Shown in pieces: positions 1 to 5,497 of a DNA stretch of 6,125 nt (positions within the stretch are counted from its first letter, which is position 1; each line of letters opens with the position of its first letter). Where the stretch lies: NCBI GenBank assembly GCA_002407865.1, contig DHPI01000073.1, positions 5,469 through 11,593 on the forward strand. Direction: 5' to 3'. The translations under genes were made by a program, and so were the position numbers. The notes under the pieces were generated by a model. That model did not search any database and had not been told where the DNA came from. It saw only the letters and a program-made list of their open reading frames with translations. This DNA is from Spirochaetia bacterium UBA5368 (lineage in GTDB: Bacteria; Spirochaetota; UBA4802; UBA5368).

Positions 1-523
1 GCGGCAAAAGCCGCAACGTCGCGAGCGGCTTTTCCTGCGACGTAAATTCTTCCAGCATAGCATCGGCAAGCGCGCCCGCGATTTCGTGGACGGCCTTTCC
101 GTCGGTATCTATTGAATAGCTCTTCACCGCGGCGTAAAGCGCGCGCTCGTCTTTGATCGCGTAATCGCCGCCCCTGCCTTCGGCTATTTTTTTAAGAAGC
201 AACACAAGGTGCCGCCCGTGGTCTGAATGGGCTGCGGTGCCCCCCGCGACCTCGCGCAAAAAATTACGCGCCACAATCGTGTCGACGTCCGCGCCGCACA
301 CGCCGAAGCGCGCTTTCGCGGAAATGCGGCACGGCCCCATGTGGCAGATGCGGCAGCACACACCAGACGTGCCAAATGCGCACCCCTTCCCCTGCTGTTC
401 GGCCCTCACGAAGCTGACGGTAACCCTGTCGCGTGCCGCTTTTTTAAGCGCCTCGATCGACGCCTGATCGATCGCCATATCCTCGGGCGCCCTGATGTTT
501 TTTTCAGTTTTTTCCTTTTCCAT
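1..523 (-). CDS. cooS: Anaerobic Ni-Fe carbon monoxide dehydrogenase catalytic subunit, N-terminal part (truncated by window edge)
   Basis: Catalyses reversible oxidation of CO to CO2 at a Ni-Fe-S C-cluster, in the cytoplasm as a homodimer or with acetyl-CoA synthase. The window holds 174 codons of a protein that is usually about 630 residues. A cysteine pattern diagnostic of the family is visible: Cys48 and Cys56 fit the D-cluster shared between subunits, and Cys57, Cys60, Cys65 and Cys76 fit the B-cluster (motif VCCRICHMGPCRI, then GVCGADVDTIVARN). It is followed by AAHSDHGRH with His99, His102 and His105, where CODHs carry a proton-relay histidine series. The ATG at 523 is preceded by AAGGA seven bases upstream. 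It is the last gene seen of the minus-strand operon, behind two CooC nickel ATPases, which supports a nickel CODH. The active-site cysteines and the C-terminus lie outside the window, so catalytic competence and whether it belongs to an acetyl-CoA synthase complex cannot be judged. Confidence 0.95.
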   Translation of the reverse strand, partial: MEKEKTEKNIRAPEDMAIDQASIEALKKAARDRVTVSFVRAEQQGKGCAFGTSGVCCRICHMGPCRISAKARFGVCGADVDTIVARNFLREVAGGTAAHSDHGRHLVLLLKKIAEGRGGDYAIKDERALYAAVKSYSIDTDGKAVHEIAGALADAMLEEFTSQEKPLATLRLLP

Positions 524-674
524 GCATCCGTCCTTATACATAATACGCCGTACGCCGCAATCACCAATGCGCGCACACACCGATTAGATTACACACCCCG
601 GCATAATGCTTCACCTGTATTTCAACGCCCTGTCATGTCTACAAAATTAATATTAATTCACGCCGGCTGCACCG
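524..674 (-). other. Spacer between methyltransferase and cooS
   Basis: This 151-base non-coding stretch holds the cooS ribosome binding site (AAGGA, plus-strand 531-535) and an AT-rich perfect palindrome at 645-658. A TTGGTG/TATTAT pair with a 16-base spacer (540-567, minus strand) resembles a promoter, but its start point would fall on the ribosome binding site, so it is unlikely to be used. I see no hairpin followed by a T-run, so co-transcription of cooS with the upstream genes remains the simplest reading. Confidence 0.5.
645..658. repeat. Perfect 14-bp AT palindrome upstream of cooS
   Basis: AATTAATATTAATT equals its own reverse complement. It lies 16 bases after the methyltransferase stop and about 120 bases before the cooS start. 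It could be part of an operator or an AT-rich promoter element, but AT-only palindromes also arise by chance. Confidence 0.4.
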
Positions 675-1367
675 CTATTTAATGCAATAAAATCCCGCCT
701 GCATGCACGAATACCAGAACAATTCGACCGTGCCGAAACCGCACCCCCTGTACACACGAAGGTGATCCTCAACGGTGACCGGAAAATACTCCGTATCAAG
801 CCGGGCAATGTGACGCTCCACATCGGCCTGCTTTCTCCCGCTTTCAAGCTGAAAACGCCTCCACATCCGCAGGGCTGTTTCAATCCCCTTCGCGGTAAAG
901 GGGCGGATATTTTCGAATGTGATAAAAATACCGCCAGGGCGCAGTAACGAGAAAGATGTCTCAGTTGCTTTTCGCCGCCAGCCCATGGAATGATAATGGT
1001 GCGACTGGATTGCCGTAATTACGTCGGGCGAATCTTCAGGATCGAGCGACACGCCGCACGTTGCAGCAGGGCCGAGAATGCGCACACGCGCGGCGCCGTA
1101 GTGCGACAATTTTTTACCCGCCTCTTCGAGCATACCCATAGACGGATCGGCCAGAATAAACCGCGTGGCGCGAAAAACGTCCGCCGCCTTTTCAACGAGC
1201 GTACCGGTGCCACAACCCGTATCGAACCATACGTCAGGATGCGGATTGACCGCTTCAACGAGCCGAATAGTCTCTTCGTGAAAGAGATCGTAATGACGCA
1301 GCGTCCGCCGTATCTGCTCGTCATACTGCGACGCGGCATACGGCGTTGTGTTGTCCGATTCGCTCAT
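675..1367 (-). CDS. Class I SAM-dependent methyltransferase, substrate unknown
   Basis: A 230-residue Rossmann-fold methyltransferase, presumably cytoplasmic. The glycine-rich SAM-binding motif I is WFDTGCGTGTL (residues 47-57). An acidic motif follows a strand at LADPSMGML (72-80, Asp74 likely contacting the SAM ribose), a post-motif strand is at DVITAIQSHHYH (115-126) and the LLRPGGIFIT turn is at 141-150. The C-terminal strand ends in FWYSCMQAGFYCIK. The ATG at 1367 was chosen over an upstream in-frame ATG at 1388 because AAGGA stands six to seven bases ahead of 1367, while 1388 has no such site. It lies 108 bases after the second CooC-type gene and 151 bases before cooS, on the same strand. 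The sequence shows a methyltransferase fold but not its acceptor. A role in CODH maturation, corrinoid chemistry or small-molecule methylation is conjecture from position. There are no membrane segments or extra domains. Confidence 0.85.
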   Translation of the reverse strand: MSESDNTTPYAASQYDEQIRRTLRHYDLFHEETIRLVEAVNPHPDVWFDTGCGTGTLVEKAADVFRATRFILADPSMGMLEEAGKKLSHYGAARVRILGPAATCGVSLDPEDSPDVITAIQSHHYHSMGWRRKATETSFSLLRPGGIFITFENIRPFTAKGIETALRMWRRFQLESGRKQADVERHIARLDTEYFPVTVEDHLRVYRGCGFGTVELFWYSCMQAGFYCIK

Positions 1368-1475
1368 GTAAATTCCTTTTCCGCGCATCTTGCGGCAACG
1401 GCCGTACAGTCAATTTATTTCCGCACCGGCTGGCCACACAGACAGCGTTTCAACCTTCTTCAACAAAATCCCGTA

Positions 1476-2237
1476 TCAGCGAACAGCATCATTCACAAAC
1501 ATGTCGATGTGCATCGCGGCATCGTTCGACGGAGGGAGTGACAGCAGGCTCTTCCCTTCTTCCGCCCACTCGGCCAGCATATCGTTTTCTGGCAGTGTAA
1601 CGAGATAATCGGCGCCGGTCGCCGTCTTCAGCGCTTCCAATCGCGCCAGTTCAACGCCGTGTCGTATGCGGTTCACAACAATGGCAAGCGCGCCGTATTC
1701 GATTTTCATCTCGGCGGCAAGCTCGAAGAGGCGTTCAACAGTGTCGAGCCCGCGCTTCGAAGAATCGCCGACCATGACAAGAAGGTCAACGCGCTGCACG
1801 ATGCGGCGGGAAAGGTTTTCCAGACCGGCCTCATTGTCTATGACAATATACGGATAATTATCCGCGATGGCCTGCAGCACATCGCGAAGCACGTTATTCG
1901 CGTAACAGTAGCATCCGGGGCCTTCGGGACGGCCCATGGCGATAAGATCAAATCCGTCGGCCTCAACAAGGCTTTCGGCTATTTTAAGCTCCAGCCATTC
2001 CTTTTTGGCTATACCCGCAAGTTCATTCCGGGTGGATTTATCCCTCGCCTCCTCCCGCACGCTTCCGACGGTATGCACAGCCTTTACGCCAAGCACCTCG
2101 TCGAGGCACGCGTTGGGATCAGCGTCAACAGCAAGCACCGGCACCAATCCCCGACGCAGAAGCGATGCGACAATAAGCCCCGCGGCGGTAGTTTTGCCGG
2201 TACCGCCCTTTCCGGTAATAGCAATACTGAAACTCAT
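1476..2237 (-). CDS. cooC: CooC/AcsF-type nickel-insertion ATPase (second copy)
   Basis: A 253-residue MinD/ParA-like (SIMIBI) P-loop ATPase that by family inserts nickel into CODH or acetyl-CoA synthase clusters. The deviant Walker A motif GKGGTGKT is at residues 9-16, with a switch region AVDADPNAC at 36-44. The metal-binding CxC motif is in MGRPEGPGCYCYANNVLR (Cys109 and Cys111), and the Walker B region IVIDNEAGLENLSRR is at 131-145. The GRPEGPGCYC wording recalls AcsF/CooC2-like proteins rather than the CooC encoded at 3658-4440, so the two are diverged paralogues, not a duplication. The ATG at 2237 gives the normal N-terminus for the family, but the only Shine-Dalgarno-like run (GAGGAA) lies about 17 bases upstream, too far. 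An in-frame GTG at 2282 would add 15 residues and also lacks a good site. The start overlaps by ATGA the stop of a 53-codon frame, so coupled initiation is possible. CODH versus acetyl-CoA synthase as target is not settled here. Confidence 0.88.
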   Translation of the reverse strand: MSFSIAITGKGGTGKTTAAGLIVASLLRRGLVPVLAVDADPNACLDEVLGVKAVHTVGSVREEARDKSTRNELAGIAKKEWLELKIAESLVEADGFDLIAMGRPEGPGCYCYANNVLRDVLQAIADNYPYIVIDNEAGLENLSRRIVQRVDLLVMVGDSSKRGLDTVERLFELAAEMKIEYGALAIVVNRIRHGVELARLEALKTATGADYLVTLPENDMLAEWAEEGKSLLSLPPSNDAAMHIDMFVNDAVR

Positions 2238-2395
2238 CGGTTTATTAATTTTTTCCTCATTATGATATAATAGTGCAACCACACGGCATCGCCGAAAGAA
2301 TCAGCGCCGGGATTTCTGAAAATCACATCGAGGTGATTCCATGCATGCGGGAGCGCCTGCGTCAAAGATATACAATTCTGCATTATCACAGACAT
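2234..2395 (-). CDS. Possible 53-codon leader ORF overlapping the second CooC start
   Basis: An ATG at 2395 opens a frame of 53 codons whose TGA overlaps the ATG of the downstream ATPase gene in an ATGA arrangement, as in translationally coupled gene pairs. The predicted peptide ends in a hydrophobic then basic tail (LHYYIIMRKKLINR). No good ribosome binding site precedes the ATG, the codons include several rare AT-rich ones (ATA, TTA, AGA), and I recognise no family. It could be a coupling leader, a small protein, or a chance frame; chance is slightly favoured. Confidence 0.25.
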   Translation of the reverse strand: MSVIMQNCISLTQALPHAWNHLDVIFRNPGADSFGDAVWLHYYIIMRKKLINR

Positions 2396-2440
2396 CGCAA
2401 AGCCGCGCGCCAATCGGCAACACAGCGCCTGCCGTTTCTA
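2238..2440 (-). other. 203-base spacer between mesB-like gene and second CooC gene
   Basis: This is the longest gap inside the minus-strand gene run. It contains an inverted repeat straddling the upstream stop codon (2425-2448), a second inverted repeat AATCAC-N6-GTGATT (2321-2338), and an AT-rich stretch just ahead of the next start. Two short overlapping reading frames (2234-2395 and 2301-2423) also lie here. No run of T follows either repeat on the minus strand, so no classical terminator is supported. Confidence 0.45.
2321..2338. repeat. Inverted repeat AATCAC-N6-GTGATT
   Basis: Perfect six-base arms (2321-2326 and 2333-2338) are separated by six bases, about 85 bases upstream of the second CooC-type start. 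The spacing is like that of a dimeric regulator site, but the half-site order is not that of CRP (TGTGA-N6-TCACA). A small RNA hairpin is also possible. Confidence 0.35.
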
Positions 2441-2448
2441 TCAGGCGC
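2425..2448. repeat. Inverted repeat straddling the mesB-like stop codon
   Basis: The arms GCGCCTG (2425-2431) and CAGGCGC (2442-2448) match perfectly with a 10-base loop, giving a seven-bp GC-rich stem in the transcript across the stop codon at 2441-2443. A self-complementary GGCGCGCGCC overlaps it at 2444-2453. There is no T-run, so it looks more like an RNA-stability or attenuating hairpin than an intrinsic terminator. Confidence 0.4.
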
Positions 2449-3511
2449 GCGCCCTGAGGTCCGCGGAAACGCCGGACAGCGTTTCGAATACCTTTACCGC
2501 GTCGGCAACATCGAGCGTGCCGGTGCCGCACGAGGGCGTAATCACCGCCCTTTCGCGGATACGCGCCTCGTCTATTCCCGTTCGCTGCGCAAGATGCGCC
2601 GCGAGCCTGTCGAACAGTGCGGTAATCGATTCGACACTCTGTTCGCGTATCGCGACGGAGGTGGGAACCACGCCCCACGCAAGGTAGCCTCCACGGCTGA
2701 AAAGCTTTTTCACCGCGTCGGGATAGATTGCAATTGTTTCGCCGAACCCGAAGGCATCGAAATTGACGATATCAACGCCCGAATCGATGACGATTGACCA
2801 GTCGGTATTACCGCAGCAGTGCACGCCGGCGAGCGCACCCTCGGCATGAACAGCCTCCACCAACTCCCCTATGAGAGTAACCACATCATCGCGCTTTACC
2901 GAAATATATGTGGACGAACCGAAGGCCGACAGAATGGGCTCATCAACAAAACATATAACATTGCCCGCGTAGGGTTTAAACTTTTGAATCTGCCAGCGGC
3001 ATTTCATTGCCAGCGCCTTGGCAATCATGTCGCGGAATTCTTCGTTATAGTAAATTGCGCGTTTATTTTCGTCGGTAACGGTAAGGGCGAACGAGCACGG
3101 CCCTGTCGTCTGTACCTTTACGAACGGATACTTTTTACCCAACGCCTTCAGTTTCGCCTCAAAGGCGTAAATGCCCTTCGAGTATGCGGGGCTTACCGCC
3201 ATTGTCGAGCAATCCCTCGAACCGCTGTCGGGGTCCATTGCCGTTATATAGCGTTCATAGAATTCGCCAAATTCTTCCGAGTAATCACCCGATGTGTCAA
3301 AGTACATGCGCGCCTTCTCCCTGTCGATTATCGCGCGGGGCATTCCCTCGGAATACTGAATCTCCATCTGCTCGTTAACGCCGAGTCTTGGAAGCTGCGG
3401 CCATACGGGGGCCTCCGGAAGATATTTAAAAATGATATCCAGCGCACTGTCCGCATCCGCATGGGGAAAACTGCCGATCGCGGTAGCGAGAAATTTCTTT
3501 CCGATATTCAT
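2441..3511 (-). CDS. mesB: Core (folate-independent) methionine synthase, MesB-like, MetE C-terminal domain family
   Basis: A 356-residue single-domain protein of the UROD/MetE-like TIM-barrel superfamily, predicted to transfer a cobalamin-bound methyl group to homocysteine. It lacks the N-terminal half of full MetE (about 750 residues), as expected of core enzymes. The start is family-like (FLATAIGSFPH at 7-17, then WPQLPR at 37-42). Conserved DEP is at 190-192, and candidate zinc ligands matching the MetE pattern are His231, Cys233, Glu258 and Cys328 (VHCCGN; FGFGE; TPSCGTGTL). The ATG at 3511 follows AGGAA by seven bases. From the literature I know that the MesB family occurs in anaerobes with the Wood-Ljungdahl pathway and probably uses the corrinoid iron-sulfur protein as methyl donor. 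The position here between two CooC genes and upstream of cooS fits that. MesB over another corrinoid methyltransferase of the same fold (MtaA/MtbA-like) is inferred from the HxC/E/C pattern and context, not proven. Confidence 0.75.
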   Translation of the reverse strand: MNIGKKFLATAIGSFPHADADSALDIIFKYLPEAPVWPQLPRLGVNEQMEIQYSEGMPRAIIDREKARMYFDTSGDYSEEFGEFYERYITAMDPDSGSRDCSTMAVSPAYSKGIYAFEAKLKALGKKYPFVKVQTTGPCSFALTVTDENKRAIYYNEEFRDMIAKALAMKCRWQIQKFKPYAGNVICFVDEPILSAFGSSTYISVKRDDVVTLIGELVEAVHAEGALAGVHCCGNTDWSIVIDSGVDIVNFDAFGFGETIAIYPDAVKKLFSRGGYLAWGVVPTSVAIREQSVESITALFDRLAAHLAQRTGIDEARIRERAVITPSCGTGTLDVADAVKVFETLSGVSADLRARA

Positions 3512-3657
3512 GATCTTTTTCCTGTTATGATTGTTATGAAATAGAAACAGGCGGCGCCGTCGTGCCGTCGTGCGCCTTTACTACATACATGTAAAACCGG
3601 TACGGCAGCGCAATCCTATTTTTTCGCATTTTTCCATATTTTGAGGCACTGCCCCTT
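3512..3657 (-). other. Spacer between cooC and mesB-like gene
   Basis: These 146 bases carry the mesB-like ribosome binding site (AGGAA at 3519-3523) and a short direct repeat (CCGTCGTG twice, about 3558-3572). A possible 31-codon frame (3534-3629) is annotated separately. No intrinsic terminator is evident after cooC. Confidence 0.45.
3534..3629 (-). CDS. Possible small ORF, 31 codons, between cooC and mesB-like gene
   Basis: From an ATG at 3629 a frame runs 31 codons to a TAA at 3534. The peptide begins MRKNRIALPYRFYMYVV and ends in a Thr/Pro/Ser-rich tail. It has a basic N-terminus followed by an aromatic-rich stretch. Its codons resemble those of the neighbouring genes, and a weak GGA lies four bases ahead of the ATG. 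The frame is open further upstream into cooC, which lowers its significance. No family is recognised. Confidence 0.25.
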   Translation of the reverse strand: MRKNRIALPYRFYMYVVKAHDGTTAPPVSIS

Positions 3658-4440
3658 TTATGCCGGCCGCACCTGCTCCAGCCGCGCCGCAATATCCTCA
3701 AAGCGGCGCAGCAGGTCATCGTCAATAGCGTCGAGCACCGATACGCCATCACGGTCGGCTGCAATGAGTTTTTCCGAATACGGAATAGCGCCGATAATCG
3801 AATATCCGGGAAGCTCGTTCGCTATATAACGCTCATCATCCACCGATCGCACGCGGTTCATTACGAGCCGGATGTCGCGTATTCCGATTTCGCCTGCCAT
3901 CCGCGCAATACGGCGCACCGAATCCACCGAGCGCAATCCCGGTTCCACGACGACGACAAGGCAATCAACGCCGCGGGCCGTGGCGCGGCCGAGATGTTCT
4001 ATACCGGCCTCCATGTCAAGCAGCAGCACTTCATTGCGGTTCAACACTATATCCTGCACGAGCGCGCGCAGCAGCGTATTCTCCGGACAGGCGCAGCCCG
4101 TGCCTCCCCCCTCGACCGCGCCAAGCATCAGAAGCGACACGCCGTTATGCTGATACGCAAAACGGTCGGCGATATCAGACACCTCCGGGTTCAGCTTGAA
4201 CATCTGCCCGTACTCCTTGAGTTTCGCGCCGGTACGCTCTTCGATCAGCGATTTCTGCCGGGCGATCGTAATGATATCATTCTGCTTCGATTCCGGGATT
4301 CCAAGCGCCGAGGCAAGGTTCGCGTCGGGATCGGCGTCCACCGCCAGCACCTTCTTTCCCTGCCGCGCGACAATAAGCGCCATCGCCGCAGTCAACGTCG
4401 TTTTTCCAACGCCGCCCTTACCTGAAACAGCCACCTTCAT
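3658..4440 (-). CDS. cooC: CooC-type CODH nickel-insertion ATPase
   Basis: A 260-residue SIMIBI-class ATPase that supports nickel insertion into the CODH C-cluster; such proteins dimerise and bind one Ni(II) through a CxC motif. The sequence shows the deviant Walker A GKGGVGKT (residues 7-14, signature Lys8) and AVDADPDAN (33-41). The motif GAVEGGGTGCACPENTLLRA has the metal-binding Cys116 and Cys118, and the Walker B region LLLDMEAGIEHLGR is at 139-152. MNRVR (194-198) and IGAIPYSE (216-223) are typical of the nucleotide pocket and C-terminal strand. Length and layout match characterised CooC1. The ATG at 4440 gives the family N-terminus MKVAVSGKGG and follows GGGGTG by seven bases. In-frame ATGs at 4455 and 4500 would add residues not seen in the family. 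It is the first gene of the minus-strand run and diverges from the lipoprotein gene at 4640. Confidence 0.93.
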   Translation of the reverse strand: MKVAVSGKGGVGKTTLTAAMALIVARQGKKVLAVDADPDANLASALGIPESKQNDIITIARQKSLIEERTGAKLKEYGQMFKLNPEVSDIADRFAYQHNGVSLLMLGAVEGGGTGCACPENTLLRALVQDIVLNRNEVLLLDMEAGIEHLGRATARGVDCLVVVVEPGLRSVDSVRRIARMAGEIGIRDIRLVMNRVRSVDDERYIANELPGYSIIGAIPYSEKLIAADRDGVSVLDAIDDDLLRRFEDIAARLEQVRPA

Positions 4441-4476
4441 AATGCCACACCCCATATCTTCAAGACTACTGCCGGT

Positions 4477-4505
4477 ATCTTCCGCCCCGACAGAGCGCAT
4501 GTCAA
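4477..4505 (-). promoter_or_regulatory. Candidate promoter for the cooC-mesB-cooC-cooS gene run
   Basis: On the minus strand a perfect TTGACA (-35, plus-strand 4500-4505) is followed after 17 bases by GAAGAT (-10, 4477-4482, three of six consensus bases). Initiation near 4470 would give a leader of about 30 bases before the cooC ATG. The -35 is strong and the -10 weak, so an activator may be involved if it is real. Confidence 0.35.
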
Positions 4506-4545
4506 TATAAATTCATGGAGGTAAATTCTCATTGACAAAATAGAT

Positions 4546-4573
4546 TTGAATGGATTACCTATTTATGTATATA
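4546..4573 (+). promoter_or_regulatory. Candidate promoter for the lipoprotein gene
   Basis: TTGAAT (4546-4551), a 16-base spacer and TATATA (4568-4573) form a sigma-70-like pair about 65 bases ahead of the start at 4640. A nearby consensus TTGACA at 4532-4537 has no good -10 at 16-18 bases. The -10 candidate lies inside the 12-bp palindrome at 4565-4576. Confidence 0.35.
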
Positions 4574-4576
4574 CAT
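4565..4576. repeat. Perfect 12-bp palindrome in the divergent intergenic region
   Basis: ATGTATATACAT is fully self-complementary and sits between the divergent starts at 4440 and 4640, overlapping a -10-like sequence for the plus-strand gene. It could be an operator for a dimeric repressor. No second copy was noticed in the window. Confidence 0.4.
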
Positions 4577-4639
4577 TGTGTTACTCATAGCATAGGAAGG
4601 CATGGCTTCAGACATCCGGCACGGGCGATCAGGTGAGAA

Positions 4640-5431
4640 ATGGTTTGCATACAGAAAAAAATCAGCGTGACTATTATTACAATGTGCGTAACAGCAACTG
4701 CCGCATCGTGCGCGTCTTCATCGCTGGAAAAACGCACGGACGCGGCAGGCCGGATCGAGCAGATAACGGTTCTGAAAAAGGGCTCGGCTACGGGGAGGCT
4801 CGCATTCGAATACGATAAAAGCGGCCGCACCGCCTCAGTGAAAAAATATATTCCATCGAGGGAAACGCCGGTCGCATCGAGGATATTTACATACGACCAG
4901 TTCGGCAGGCTAAAATTTCAATCGCACCACGCAGTGCAGACGGATAAAGGAAAAACGATCGATGATATCTGGATCGAATCGTTTTATTACAATTCGTCGG
5001 GACAACTGCTTAAGACCGAGACGTCGTTTAAAAGCGCGTACAGTATTGCGCTACACACAACACCGCTTCTGGTGGCAAAATATTTTTACAGCAACAACAG
5101 ACTTTCCGCGATCAGGCTCGATGCGGGGCTGTTCAGGGCCAATGCGGCTATTTCGTATGACAACGGCTCGCCATCAAACATCGACTATAAAAAGTCAAAT
5201 TTTAACCGACAGGGCAGAAACTATGTGATGACGCAGCATACGCTCTTCTCAATGGAACGCGGGCATCCTGTGCGCGCCCGTGATGTCATCGGCGCAAAGG
5301 ACATCACGCAGGCCGAGGATGTGAAAAGCGTCTACGCCGCCGCGAAGATTGGCGAGTTATTAAAAAAAGTCGAATATTCCGCCGACGTAAGCGTTTTGTT
5401 AAGCGATCTCACAAACCAGTGGGCGCGCTGA
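4640..5431 (+). CDS. Predicted lipoprotein with YD-like repeats, function unknown
   Basis: A 263-residue protein with an N-terminal lipoprotein signal: Lys6-Lys7, a hydrophobic stretch from 8 to 20 and a relaxed lipobox TAAS-C with Cys24 as the likely lipidated residue. It should be membrane anchored, facing the periplasm or cell surface. The mature part holds about six short repeats of the form aromatic-x-Y-D-x-x-G-R-L: TDAAGRIEQI (33-42), FEYDKSGRT (56-64), FTYDQFGRL (83-91), FYYNSSGQL (115-123), YFYSNNRLSAI (148-158) and ISYDNGSPSNI (171-181). These resemble single YD/RHS beta-hairpin repeats, but the protein is far too short for an RHS toxin cage and has no toxin domain. The C-terminus (220-263) is predicted helical. 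AGGTGA at 4631-4636 supports the ATG at 4640. It is monocistronic or leads into the sigma factor gene 155 bases downstream, and nothing links it to CODH. Confidence 0.75.
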   Translation: MVCIQKKISVTIITMCVTATAASCASSSLEKRTDAAGRIEQITVLKKGSATGRLAFEYDKSGRTASVKKYIPSRETPVASRIFTYDQFGRLKFQSHHAVQTDKGKTIDDIWIESFYYNSSGQLLKTETSFKSAYSIALHTTPLLVAKYFYSNNRLSAIRLDAGLFRANAAISYDNGSPSNIDYKKSNFNRQGRNYVMTQHTLFSMERGHPVRARDVIGAKDITQAEDVKSVYAAAKIGELLKKVEYSADVSVLLSDLTNQWAR

Positions 5432-5497
5432 CCGCTTGTATCACGACATATACAGATATATAAAAGTTTTTTCGACGCCCCCGTAAAATTGATTGTA

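Noticed and set aside
1368..1475. TTGACT followed by weak -10 in the spacer before the methyltransferase gene
   Set aside because: TTGACT is near the -35 consensus, but no acceptable -10 lies 16-18 bases downstream on the minus strand, so no promoter is claimed. Nothing else is seen in this 108-base spacer.
990..1541. Plus-strand 183-codon open frame opposite the methyltransferase gene
   Set aside because: It is antisense to a well-supported coding region, is rich in Arg/His/Cys as expected from an antisense shadow in GC-rich DNA, and shows no domain or ribosome binding site.
1659..2270. Plus-strand 203-codon open frame opposite the second CooC-type gene
   Set aside because: It mirrors the ATPase gene, whose P-loop, CxC and Walker B motifs are clear; the antisense product has no recognisable motif.
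2819..3544. Plus-strand 241-codon open frame opposite the mesB-like gene
   Set aside because: It is long only because the true gene on the other strand has few codons that give antisense stops; the composition is not protein-like and there is no matching context.
3581..3637. 18-codon cysteine-containing frame starting at ATG 3637 on the minus strand
   Set aside because: It is very short, has no ribosome binding site and overlaps the somewhat better 31-codon frame.
5432..5480. Possible intrinsic terminator after the lipoprotein gene
   Set aside because: There is a T-run near 5467-5472 but the preceding sequence is AT-rich without a stable GC stem.
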